In this document: positions 24,790-32,729 of the stretch, one piece after another
How positions within the stretch are numbered: the first letter of the stretch is position 1
Layout of the letters: each line of letters begins with the position of its first letter
IMG/VR virus record: IMGVR_UViG_3300032235_000653
Coordinates: 35,767 to 99,766 of that record
Source: a virus
Length of the DNA stretch: 64,000 nucleotides
Reading direction: 5' to 3' (one strand)
Notes under the pieces: model-generated
Seen by the model: the letters and a program-made list of their open reading frames with translations, nothing else
Databases searched by the model: none
What the model was told of the DNA's origin: nothing
Translations under genes and position numbers: made by a program

Positions 24790-26164
24790 AGTATTTGCAT
24801 TCCTTCCAAAAATCTACCATTTCTGGAAATGCCAAAATAAAGTTAGTGCCGCGGCGGCGATCATGTTCATTGAAAAATTTATAAAAATTTGCTTTTTGCA
24901 TTTTAACATATTCAGGATCTAATTTGCTACCTTCTCTCATCCAATCAATGACTCTTTGTAAACGGTGAACTTCGTAATCTTTGAAACCGTGAAATGGAGT
25001 TTCAGGTTGTTCCATTTTTGTAATCATAAAACTCCACGATGTTTCTAAACTGTCTATATAACTTTCTGGTAATAGTTGTAAACTTTGCCATTCTGGTTTA
25101 CGAAGAATTGGAGTATCAAACCAAACACGTTGATATGTTTTGCTGTGTATTTGCCTAAGTCCCAGTATACAGCCCAATAAATTTTGAAGGCCGGCCACAT
25201 TTAAATTATTCATAGTAATTATAAATGTCAAGCTACTACGATTGGGCACTTCATATAAAAATCTGTTGATGTTATCCCAAAATCTTTCAAAATTTAATCC
25301 GTGTCTGATATATTCGGCCTGCATAAAAGTGGCATCTATACTAACATACTGCATGAAATGCTCAATTTTTTTATCTTCATTGCTGCATAGTCGTTTTACA
25401 TAATCCAAATACTTGTCAAACAATGCAGGCTCAACACTGAAATTAGAAGTCACATTTAAGTGTAAGTTGGGACTAGGATTTTCTAATACATAATCAAATA
25501 CACGATATGTATTCTTATCCATGAGAGGCTCTCCGCCAGTCATTCTAAAATGTTCCAATTCTGGATATAGCGTGGGCCACCAAGACCAGAACGCATCAAC
25601 ATAGGGATTATCTTCCCTGGCAGGAATAATTTTTCTTTCTCCGATAAAATGACTGGGATCGTTGTGCAATGGACTTGTAGGAAAAGCGCCATTGCGCTCT
25701 ACGTCACTGGCCCAACTACTGGAGTACTGAGGGCTGCAATAACTACAAGACAAGTTGCAGGCATTATTGAAATTGACTTCTACATAAGAAGGAAGAACGT
25801 CTTCGTCCCCAGTTGAATTAACTATTGTTTCAAAATCTTTTGCAGCCCACGGCTCACCACTGCGATAATGTCGATCGCTTAAGTTGCCTAAATCTTCTTG
25901 AGTCCAGCAATAACTACATTCTTGTGGGCGCTCATTACGCAGCATAATCTTACGCTGCTCTTTTTTATAAGGTGTGTTGTGCAATGCACCAGGATTATCT
26001 TTTAACAGCGTCGAGTCAATTTTATGCAACGGTGGATGGTAGCAACTGTTATTAAGGCCTGTGGGCAAATGTAAGCTAACTTGTTTCCATTTAGCTAAAC
26101 AAAGTGAGGGACCTAATTTAGATTTTGCTTCTTCTGCGGAATTTAAAAATACGCTTTTAGTCAT
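24773..26164 (-). CDS. Radical SAM enzyme, CxAKW subtype (array member 1)
   Basis: 463 residues from the ATG at 26164, which overlaps the previous stop by one base (TAATG). A TTG two codons upstream is less likely. The site is C136-N-L-S-C140-S-Y-C143, with RMTGGEPLMDK after it. N-terminal Cys residues are C22 (CLAKW), C41-Y-H and C83-x2-C86. The protein is collinear with the 22143 product, including LHKID, ALHNT, ERPQECSYCW and the RRGTNF-AFPE ending, so the two are direct duplicates. As the first member after the glycosyltransferase genes it ties the array to sugar chemistry by position only. Confidence 0.87.
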   Translation of the reverse strand: MTKSVFLNSAEEAKSKLGPSLCLAKWKQVSLHLPTGLNNSCYHPPLHKIDSTLLKDNPGALHNTPYKKEQRKIMLRNERPQECSYCWTQEDLGNLSDRHYRSGEPWAAKDFETIVNSTGDEDVLPSYVEVNFNNACNLSCSYCSPQYSSSWASDVERNGAFPTSPLHNDPSHFIGERKIIPAREDNPYVDAFWSWWPTLYPELEHFRMTGGEPLMDKNTYRVFDYVLENPSPNLHLNVTSNFSVEPALFDKYLDYVKRLCSNEDKKIEHFMQYVSIDATFMQAEYIRHGLNFERFWDNINRFLYEVPNRSSLTFIITMNNLNVAGLQNLLGCILGLRQIHSKTYQRVWFDTPILRKPEWQSLQLLPESYIDSLETSWSFMITKMEQPETPFHGFKDYEVHRLQRVIDWMREGSKLDPEYVKMQKANFYKFFNEHDRRRGTNFILAFPEMVDFWKECKYYATTT

Positions 26165-27090
26165 TACCAACCTTCAACTCGTCTAATAACATCTAATTCT
26201 GTCATTGTTGTTCCCATATTACGATGCACTGCTTTATAGTGATGTTTAAAGAATGCACTTTGATCTGCGTTCATATCAACTATAGGCAATCCCAATCGTG
26301 TACGCAATGTTTGTCCGATATTTTCACAAGCAGATTCTTCGTCTTTACCAAAGCTATTCCAAAGATATGCAAGGTGATCAAAATCTTGTACTTGTCGATA
26401 ATCCCACTCTCTTAACATGGTCATATAAGTGCCTAACCGAGCACCGTATATAGCCCACTGACCATTTTCTACATCTTGCCCGACACTTTGCCAAATACAT
26501 AAATGGTCGTAGTTCCGAGCATGAACTTTTTGTTCAAACTCTTGCAAGCTGGGTTTCTTCCCGCGATCCAAACACATTTTAACACCTTCACGGAATCCTG
26601 CACGCCAAGCTTGAAAAGGAGTTGCATTAGGAAATGTAGTACTATAGCAGTCATGCATAGGGATGTATTTTGGATCAAAACAAAACTCTATAACAGTTTC
26701 ATCTCTACCGTCAGTGGCTTCGTGCGTTCGCATTTGATTTACAAAGTCTTTGGTCCAACAACTTATTCCGCCATTACCGTACATCAGTCCGTTAATGTGA
26801 TTACGAGCCTTCCATCTGAACACACAGTCATGATTGTTGTCGTCCAGCTTAAGCTGAAGATTAAAAAATTCAGCGTCTGGTATATTGTCCCCATCTATTA
26901 GCACGAACCTATCAGTGTCACTGGCTGCTGCTGCTGCTTTGTGTGCAGCATCACTGCCTTTTATTCCATCAACACGTTTAGCCCATGGTATTAAATTTTG
27001 AATCTTAATCCAAAACTCTTCTTTTTTTGGTTCGTCGTAGGTTAAAAATATGCAATCAAGATCTGCAATATCAACGATTTTTGTAGTCAT
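26164..27090 (-). CDS. Glycosyltransferase-like protein
   Basis: 308 residues. An N-terminal nucleotide-sugar-like fold is suggested by the strand CIFLTYDEP, then RFVLIDGDNIPD, where D-G-D looks like a metal/nucleotide-binding DxD. A second half carries NHINGLMYGNGGISCW, AWRAGFREGVKM and ENGQWAIYGARLGTYM, shared with the C-terminal domain of the 10660 protein. It is probably a sugar transferase acting on the operon's product or on a host or virion glycan; the sugar is unknown. Its stop and the next ATG share one base, so it is tightly coupled to the radical SAM array. Confidence 0.65.
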   Translation of the reverse strand: MTTKIVDIADLDCIFLTYDEPKKEEFWIKIQNLIPWAKRVDGIKGSDAAHKAAAAASDTDRFVLIDGDNIPDAEFFNLQLKLDDNNHDCVFRWKARNHINGLMYGNGGISCWTKDFVNQMRTHEATDGRDETVIEFCFDPKYIPMHDCYSTTFPNATPFQAWRAGFREGVKMCLDRGKKPSLQEFEQKVHARNYDHLCIWQSVGQDVENGQWAIYGARLGTYMTMLREWDYRQVQDFDHLAYLWNSFGKDEESACENIGQTLRTRLGLPIVDMNADQSAFFKHHYKAVHRNMGTTMTELDVIRRVEGW

Positions 27091-27496
27091 AGTGTTCTAC
27101 ATCTTTATAAGTTTCGCCGTCTTCTAAAATTATACCAGGAAGATTTTTTACTGTTTTGAACCCTGTTTGACTTTTTTCAAGTTGAGGTGTTTGCGTAGCA
27201 TTGTTGTTTTTAATTGTGATTTTATTATTATGTACAATATACTTGTGTACTTCTGCAAATACACTTTTATAAGTATTTTCATCTACTATGATATAATCGC
27301 CGGTAAACCCATACATCTCTGCATCTTTTACAGTAGGGGATGTAGCTGTGATATTTCCTAAATTGTCGTAGTAGATTCGATATTCGTATTCAATTGCTGA
27401 AGGTTTATCTATTAGACCCAACTCGTCTAATTGTCTAATTATTTCTTCTAGTGTGGTATCTTCGTTAACTGTTATGGTAGGTTCGTTCATATTCAT
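27071..27496 (-). CDS. Hypothetical protein (141 aa), operon member
   Basis: 141 residues. An acidic helical start (TLEEIIRQLDELGLIDKPS) leads into a beta-rich core with EYEYRIYYDNLGNITATSP, GFTGDYIIVDENTY and HNNKITI. This resembles a small domain I have seen in marine phage proteins near tail or glycan genes, without known function. The ATG at 27496 follows an AGGGG sequence nine bases upstream. It overlaps both neighbours (32 and 20 bases). It has no catalytic motif. Confidence 0.6.
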   Translation of the reverse strand: MNMNEPTITVNEDTTLEEIIRQLDELGLIDKPSAIEYEYRIYYDNLGNITATSPTVKDAEMYGFTGDYIIVDENTYKSVFAEVHKYIVHNNKITIKNNNATQTPQLEKSQTGFKTVKNLPGIILEDGETYKDVEHYDYKNR

Positions 27497-28313
27497 TTAT
27501 TAATTCCCCTGTTACATAAGATTTATCATAGTAATGCACTGGACTATATTGATTTAAGTTATGAATGTTAATCATATGATTATCTCTATAATGCATTACT
27601 ATGTCCTGCCAGGATTGATCTGTATTGCCCCACCCGTTGATACCAGGTTTCAAATGTACAAAATTAATGAAATCCATGGTTGGTATGGTACACAATTCAA
27701 CCCCTATAGTTTTTGCTGTTAACGCATACAGTACATCAGTGCTAGGCGTGTCTTCTCGACAATTTTTTAGAACATTATCTCTAAAATATTCCCAATTTCT
27801 TAAAATTCGTTGAGCTGTTAAAAAGAAATCATTGGCTACTTTGCTATATCTAAAATACATTAAACCGTTGTAAATGTCCGGTAACTCGTTGTCATCAAAA
27901 AATTTTCTATAAAGTCTAGTTGTAGCTAGTTCTTGCCTATATGTTTTACATCCTGTACTTAATACAACGTCCCGCAGTCTAAACGCATTCCACCAATGGT
28001 CTATATTTCTAGTGAATAACAAATCGCTTTCTAATTTAATAGTTTCTTTAAAAGGACTCAGTGAAAAAACTTGGTATTCATTGGATAGTTTCCATGTACT
28101 GTCTTTATCATTTTCGTCATAGGGTATTTCGATTATATGATCAAATACTTTTTTATGTTTATCCGTGATTTGCTCGATAGTATTTTTATCGCAGATCACT
28201 GCATACTTGGCGGTTGGATGCAGGCTTTTTACATTCATTGCTTGACAATACGCAAGGGATAGATAGTCCACCTTATCTGTATTTTGTGCAAATGTTAAAA
28301 AACCTTTAGTCAT
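27465..28313 (-). CDS. Glycosyltransferase-like protein, paralogue A
   Basis: 282 residues from the ATG at 28313; a TTG six codons upstream is a weaker start. It is collinear with the next gene's product: KGFLTFAQNTDKVDYLSLA, then WKLSNEYQVFSLSPFKETIKLESDLLF. The E-S-D in this strand takes the place of a DxD metal site. Later, PDIYNGLMYFRYS is typical of GT8-like sugar transferases. It probably transfers a sugar. Donor and acceptor are unknown, and the altered DxD could mean changed metal use or reduced activity. Confidence 0.6.
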   Translation of the reverse strand: MTKGFLTFAQNTDKVDYLSLAYCQAMNVKSLHPTAKYAVICDKNTIEQITDKHKKVFDHIIEIPYDENDKDSTWKLSNEYQVFSLSPFKETIKLESDLLFTRNIDHWWNAFRLRDVVLSTGCKTYRQELATTRLYRKFFDDNELPDIYNGLMYFRYSKVANDFFLTAQRILRNWEYFRDNVLKNCREDTPSTDVLYALTAKTIGVELCTIPTMDFINFVHLKPGINGWGNTDQSWQDIVMHYRDNHMINIHNLNQYSPVHYYDKSYVTGELINEYERTYHNS

Positions 28314-29127
28314 TGCAGATTCTTTCCACAAAATTTTTGAATTGATCCGACAATAGATAATTCTTATCCATGATATGTAAATTTTGTCTGCTTATTACAT
28401 CTGCTCGGCTATCATACTTAACCGTTAAAAATTTATTTTTAAGATCAATTGACTCAATGTCATCTTCTATAGTTAACATTGGCCACGGTATACTTTGTTC
28501 GGGAGTAAGGGTATGTCCATTTAAAATAATATTGGCCATACTGAATGCAAAATCATTTCTATAGTTTGTTTCTCTAATAGAGAATAAACTTCTATAATAT
28601 CCATAATTTTTTTGTATGCGTCCCACTAAATCAAAAAATATTTTGGCTCTCAGAGTTTTTCGAAATAACACAACTGTGGCCCATACCATTGGCAAACTCG
28701 CAGGTCCCATTTCATCTGTATTAAGTGCTTGTGGTGTCTGCATGTTGTACATTAATCTATAATCAAAAGGTTGATCTAATAGTTTTAACAAGCTAGTGTC
28801 CAGCATCAAATAATCTGTGTCTATTAGAATAGTTTCATCATAAGGACTAAGATCAAATGCTCGATATCTGTCAAAATTTTTCCATTCGTATACTTGTTGA
28901 TCTTTAGAAAATCTAACATTGCCAGTTTTACTGTCAACGCGAATTATTTGATCATAATCAAATTTTAATTCAGCATCTATGTCGGTGACCAGAGTTATAG
29001 GAAGTCCCAATGTTTGATGGACCAATCTGCTAGTCTGATCTGCTATTTCGGTATACTTAACTTTTTGGCTGTTAAAAGCAAATACAAGTACACCTTTAGA
29101 TTTTTCTAATTTGCTTGAGCTCTTCAT
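28306..29127 (-). CDS. Glycosyltransferase-like protein, paralogue B
   Basis: 273 residues. KGVLVFAFNSQKVKYTEIA, then WKNFDRYRAFDLSPYDETILIDTDYLML match paralogue A position for position. Here the site is a proper D-T-D (DxD), so this copy looks fully equipped. A later MVWATVVLFRKT strand is also family-like. It is likely a nucleotide-sugar transferase. The tandem pair suggests two successive additions in one glycan. It overlaps the gene before by 32 bases and paralogue A by 8. Confidence 0.65.
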   Translation of the reverse strand: MKSSSKLEKSKGVLVFAFNSQKVKYTEIADQTSRLVHQTLGLPITLVTDIDAELKFDYDQIIRVDSKTGNVRFSKDQQVYEWKNFDRYRAFDLSPYDETILIDTDYLMLDTSLLKLLDQPFDYRLMYNMQTPQALNTDEMGPASLPMVWATVVLFRKTLRAKIFFDLVGRIQKNYGYYRSLFSIRETNYRNDFAFSMANIILNGHTLTPEQSIPWPMLTIEDDIESIDLKNKFLTVKYDSRADVISRQNLHIMDKNYLLSDQFKNFVERICND

Positions 29128-29413
29128 GTTGTTGATGCCATTCGTTCATTACACTTTGGTAGTGCTGTCGAGCCTTTGTTAAAAACGATTGTTTATCTAG
29201 TTTAATTGGGTTCAAATAGATATCTTCTACGTATAACACATCCTCGGGCCACGTTGCTACAAATGCCAATAACTCCGGATTTATTTTGAACAATCCGTTT
29301 TCATAGGGCATATGTAACTCTGTTAAAATACGCTCCCTTAACACTCGCTTGTTAATTTGGTAATCTGTGGATAATTTTACTTGATTTACAATTTCTTCTA
29401 CTGTTGTTGTCAT
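29096..29413 (-). CDS. Conserved-type phage protein, first gene of the accessory operon
   Basis: 105 residues: a helical N-terminus (VNQVKLSTDYQINKRVLRERI), then PELLAFVATWPEDVLYVED with NPIKLDKQSFL, and a long C-terminal helix (SVMNEWHQQHEELKQIRKI). I have seen this layout in T4-like phages beside tail-fibre genes, without a function. It is the first gene after the operon promoter at 29440-29469. It is probably a helper of tail or fibre modification, but that is a guess from position. Confidence 0.6.
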   Translation of the reverse strand: MTTTVEEIVNQVKLSTDYQINKRVLRERILTELHMPYENGLFKINPELLAFVATWPEDVLYVEDIYLNPIKLDKQSFLTKARQHYQSVMNEWHQQHEELKQIRKI

Positions 29414-29425
29414 AGCGAATAAAAT

Positions 29426-29458
29426 AATAGGTATATACTATTGTAATATATACCTATT
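29426..29458. repeat. Perfect 12-bp inverted repeat around the operon -10 box
   Basis: AATAGGTATATA (29426-29437) and TATATACCTATT (29447-29458) are exact reverse complements, with a 9-base loop. The loop and the inner arm contain the TACAAT box, and the outer arm would cover the start point. It may be an operator, or a hairpin ending transcripts from the tail-fibre genes upstream; the minus-strand side is followed by TTATTTTATT. Confidence 0.6.
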
Positions 29459-29469
29459 CCACTTGTCAA
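29440..29469 (-). promoter_or_regulatory. Sigma70-like promoter of the minus-strand accessory operon
   Basis: Reading the minus strand: TTGACA (29469-29464), an 18-base spacer, then TACAAT (29445-29440), five of six bases matching TATAAT. The first ATG of the operon is 27 bases further on. This suggests host-polymerase, early-type expression of everything from 29413 down to 8935. Confidence 0.6.
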
Positions 29470-29486
29470 TTGATTAAATTTAGAAA

Positions 29487-30419
29487 TTACGAAATGGTCA
29501 CTGTGCCCCAAGAATTGGTTAAGTTAGTTGTTTCTGGATATACGGCTGTTAACAACATTGTTAAAGTAACATTAATAGTATCGGCTGGCTCAGTTGACCC
29601 TGTAGTAGCAGAAAATGCATTAACTGTGATAGTAAGGACGTTGCCGTTTGCAGCATAAGACCCAGTAGTACCATTGGTGGAATAGTTAACAGCAAAATAA
29701 TCGCCTGTATAGTAACTGGTGCTGTTTACTCGAAAATCTTGTGTAGGAGTAGTGCTTAACCCATAATACCCGCCTGTGGTAGTGTCTGTGACTAAGGTTC
29801 CTCCAGTACCGGTTCTGTTACCGTAAGATGTAGAATATATCGGTTTCGATGAAAAATTAGTTTGGGCTAAAGTTTGAATACTAGTCCCACGAGCTGTTCC
29901 GCCGGTATTAGTGAATGCACTATATCCCAGAGTTAGTCGGCCGCCTGCATTAAAGAAATAACGTGCCTGATCGACTGATGGGAAAGTAACAGTAAAAGTA
30001 ATAGTGCCAGTCGACGAAACATTTGCAGCGGCAGACATTGTTACAGATTTACTAAGTGAAGTTGTTGTGCCAGTAGAAGATGAACTAATTCTATTAGTGG
30101 CCGCAGTTGCAATTGCGGATGTTAATGTGGACAAATAAGATATTGTGGTTCCAGCAGTTGGAGCACTAATGCCCGATCCACTACTAGTTTGATGAATTCT
30201 AGCAGAATTTAAAGTATTAATTAAACTAGCCCAGTTAGTTGCCGCAACAGTTCCACTAATTGATACGTTGCTGACTGCGGTTTGACCGTACCCATAATTT
30301 CCTCGGCCTGTGGCCCAGACTGGATTAAGCTGAGTTCCACCGCCTTGAGTTCCTGCCGCAGCCCCGACTAAATTATTGAAATCACTTGCTTGTATTAGTC
30401 CGCCTGATGAGTACGTCAT
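29487..30419 (-). CDS. Tail-fibre/virion-surface protein, Ser/Thr/Gly-rich
   Basis: 310 residues, over half Ser, Thr, Gly, Ala and Asn. It starts with MTYSSGGLIQASDFNNLVG and has GRGNYGYGQTAVSNVSISGTVAATNWASL, a beginning I know from phage structural proteins that lie near fibres. The rest is low-complexity beta-rich, with GGRLTLGYSAF and VDQARYFFNAGG segments. It probably forms a distal virion decoration or fibre tip. There is no enzyme motif. It is the last gene of the virion block. A TAAATA core (30438-30443) precedes it but is a weak late-promoter match. Confidence 0.7.
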   Translation of the reverse strand: MTYSSGGLIQASDFNNLVGAAAGTQGGGTQLNPVWATGRGNYGYGQTAVSNVSISGTVAATNWASLINTLNSARIHQTSSGSGISAPTAGTTISYLSTLTSAIATAATNRISSSSTGTTTSLSKSVTMSAAANVSSTGTITFTVTFPSVDQARYFFNAGGRLTLGYSAFTNTGGTARGTSIQTLAQTNFSSKPIYSTSYGNRTGTGGTLVTDTTTGGYYGLSTTPTQDFRVNSTSYYTGDYFAVNYSTNGTTGSYAANGNVLTITVNAFSATTGSTEPADTINVTLTMLLTAVYPETTNLTNSWGTVTIS

Positions 30420-30432
30420 GTTTTATTCCGTT

Positions 30433-32085
30433 TTAACTATTTAATTTTACAATGGCCATTACTGTGCCTACATCTGCATCGACTTTATTTTCTAAAGCTC
30501 TACCAATTACATTAAAGGGTGTAACTTCAGCCTTGCTAGCAGCACGAGCCATTCCTTGACCGGCACTGACCAGCCTGTCTCCTTTACGCACGGTACCAAT
30601 GACTTTAACAGGAACACGACCACTGACTGCAATAGGGGGATGAGTTTCATTGGATCCAGCTTGACTATTCATTAGATAAGCTGCTTTTGTACTTACAACT
30701 CCAAAAACTTCATCACTGAGTTCTTCATTGGCCAATGTAACTTCTTTTTCACCACCCATAGTCAATACTGTACCAGGCTGATAATACGCATCTGCTTCGA
30801 ATCGTTCCGCCAAGTCAGCATATAATGCATTAATTGCAACACCGTTAAAGAATGCCCCGTTGACATTTCCCTGTGCAAATATTGCCCCAGTTAAACTCAT
30901 TCCACCTGAAATTCGTACAGCACCTGTTACGTTACTGGTAGCAGCTTCGCCGCCAGTTACCAATAGGTACGCAGCCGTTGATACGTTTCCAGTAGCTTGA
31001 ACTCGCCCAGCAGCAACTATATTCCCAGAAGTTATCACACTGTTTGATGTAAACAGATTACCAGTTAGGCCGATGCCGCCAGTGACTCTGACGGCTCCAG
31101 TTATATTACTGGTGGCATTGTCGCCTTGGGTAGTTTGAATATACCCAGAAGTAACAAATGCACCGGTTGTACTTAAGTTTGCAATGTTCGTTACACCAGT
31201 TTGACCATTTACAGTTAATACTGGAGTCAGAGTGCCTAATACATTGGCCACAACTTGCAAGTTTCCGCTGTTTATATTGTTTACTAACTGAGTTGTGTTA
31301 CCAGTGATAGAAACTGTAAAATTGTTTCCTGTACCAACGGTTAATCCGCTGTTATTGTTTATGTTAATTGTATTGGCAAACGTAGTAGCAATATCTGTTC
31401 TAGCATAACTACTAGCAGGTTGACTACCTAAATTGTTAGCATTGGTTGCGTTGCCCACAAATGCAATATTTCCAACCACTGAAGTAGATGCTAAATTAAA
31501 TCCAGGTTTAATAGTTGTAAATCCAGTTGGACTGTCTGCTGGTGTATATTCTTGATCTCTACTAATAATACCTACTAGAGTTGTGCCAACAAACACATTG
31601 ACTGCAACGTGATCTGCTACCAATGGATTGCTGTCTGCAATTTGTCCTACGCTAACACCAGACTGACCAACGTTACTTGTAAATGCAGGTCCAATTAAAA
31701 CCCAACTTGAGCCATTATAAATATTCAACTGTTGAGAATTTGTATCCCACCATGCATTTCCTGTTTTAGATCCAGTTGGCTGTGTATTACTAGAGGTCAT
31801 TGTCCCCATTGTGCGCCATGTTGATCCAGTGTATACTTTTAAATTTCCAGCAAGATCCCACCATAACTGGCCAGTCAACGGATTAGGAATAGCTGTACTA
31901 TCTCCACCAGCAGTAGACACACTGGCGAAATTTTCCAACATGTGTACTAAGTCAGAATTCAAAAATGTTCCGTAGCCTGCATAGTTTTTACCTATCAGAG
32001 CTAAACTGGTACTAGTTTGATTAACAGTACCATCTTGAATTGTGGTTAAAAGTGTACCGTTACTTAAAGTTATTGTATAGGCCAT
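30433..32085 (-). CDS. Tail fibre with C-terminal intramolecular-processing-like domain
   Basis: 550 residues. The N-terminal ~110 residues contain two copies of a W-W-D motif (GQLWWDLAGNLKVYTGSTW, GNAWWDTNSQQLNIYNGSSW), common in fibre trunks. Residues ~300-420 hold two copies of a repeat with ATSNITGAVRVTGGIGLTG / ATSNVTGAVRISGGMSLTG, giving a beta-helix-like shaft. The C-terminus (~425-550: LYADLAERFEADAYYQPGTV and VFGVVSTKAAYLMNS) resembles the peptidase-G2/IMC-type end domain found on cyanophage fibres. A perfect late octamer (32107-32114) precedes it. It likely binds the host surface. Confidence 0.8.
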   Translation of the reverse strand: MAYTITLSNGTLLTTIQDGTVNQTSTSLALIGKNYAGYGTFLNSDLVHMLENFASVSTAGGDSTAIPNPLTGQLWWDLAGNLKVYTGSTWRTMGTMTSSNTQPTGSKTGNAWWDTNSQQLNIYNGSSWVLIGPAFTSNVGQSGVSVGQIADSNPLVADHVAVNVFVGTTLVGIISRDQEYTPADSPTGFTTIKPGFNLASTSVVGNIAFVGNATNANNLGSQPASSYARTDIATTFANTININNNSGLTVGTGNNFTVSITGNTTQLVNNINSGNLQVVANVLGTLTPVLTVNGQTGVTNIANLSTTGAFVTSGYIQTTQGDNATSNITGAVRVTGGIGLTGNLFTSNSVITSGNIVAAGRVQATGNVSTAAYLLVTGGEAATSNVTGAVRISGGMSLTGAIFAQGNVNGAFFNGVAINALYADLAERFEADAYYQPGTVLTMGGEKEVTLANEELSDEVFGVVSTKAAYLMNSQAGSNETHPPIAVSGRVPVKVIGTVRKGDRLVSAGQGMARAASKAEVTPFNVIGRALENKVDADVGTVMAIVKLNS

Positions 32086-32106
32086 CGTTCGTGTATCCGT
32101 TTAATG

Positions 32107-32114
32107 TATTTATA
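32107..32114 (-). promoter_or_regulatory. Late promoter TATAAATA
   Basis: On the minus strand TATAAATA is an exact match to the T4 late promoter octamer, 21 bases before the fibre gene start at 32085. A gp55-like sigma factor is encoded at 57076. Confidence 0.7.
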
Positions 32115-32125
32115 TTTCTTTTTAA

Positions 32126-32719
32126 TTACAAATTCGTACTCAAATTGGTTAAAGTTTGAATTCTAATAGTGTAATCGATTTGAATAAGTCTGTTAAGTGC
32201 TTTTTGCACTGGATGAAAAATTACGTGAGTTAACAGTTTTCCGCTTTCGCTGATTAACCCTAACTCGTCAAATACATAAGTTCCACTCATTGTTGCACTA
32301 TTGTCAAATGCTTGCTGTCCTGCAGGCTCTGTGTAATCTAGTAGACAACTTACAAAAATATCAGTGTAGATCAAACCTGGGGTGTGTCTTACTTCGATAT
32401 AATTTCTAGCTGGATCCGTGTTTAATGCACTGGTGTTGTCGACTATTTTACTGTAAGTTTGATTGTATAAACTAGCATTTTGTCCAAAAGTATTAGTGGG
32501 CAAATATGTAATAACACCAGTACTATCTACCGCAGTTGCTCCGTTTCCGAACGCCATGTTTTGTATATACCCAATACCTTTGTTCGCAATGCTTTGTGCT
32601 AACGCTTCACTCATATTTTCATAATGAATGGCGTTGGGTTTATCTCTGAAAATTTCGCCGGTTGCAGGATCCCAAATTTTAATGTGTCCTTGTATCATTG
32701 TATTTGTTTTATCTAGCAT
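32126..32719 (-). CDS. Virion structural protein, KIWDPATGE-type
   Basis: 197 residues. The start IQGHIKIWDPATGEIF leads to AIHYENMSEALAQSIANKG, then MAFGNGA, TYLPTNTFGQNASLYNQTYSKIVD and a C-terminal HVIFHPVQKALNRLIQIDYTIRI. I recognise this collinear pattern as a conserved structural protein of marine T4-like phages, adjacent to fibres. Its function is not established; a fibre connector or baseplate part is likely. The neighbouring 56-residue gene shares the KITDPESGD/KIWDPATGE opening. Confidence 0.7.
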   Translation of the reverse strand: MLDKTNTMIQGHIKIWDPATGEIFRDKPNAIHYENMSEALAQSIANKGIGYIQNMAFGNGATAVDSTGVITYLPTNTFGQNASLYNQTYSKIVDNTSALNTDPARNYIEVRHTPGLIYTDIFVSCLLDYTEPAGQQAFDNSATMSGTYVFDELGLISESGKLLTHVIFHPVQKALNRLIQIDYTIRIQTLTNLSTNL

Positions 32720-32729
32720 AAGTGATCCA

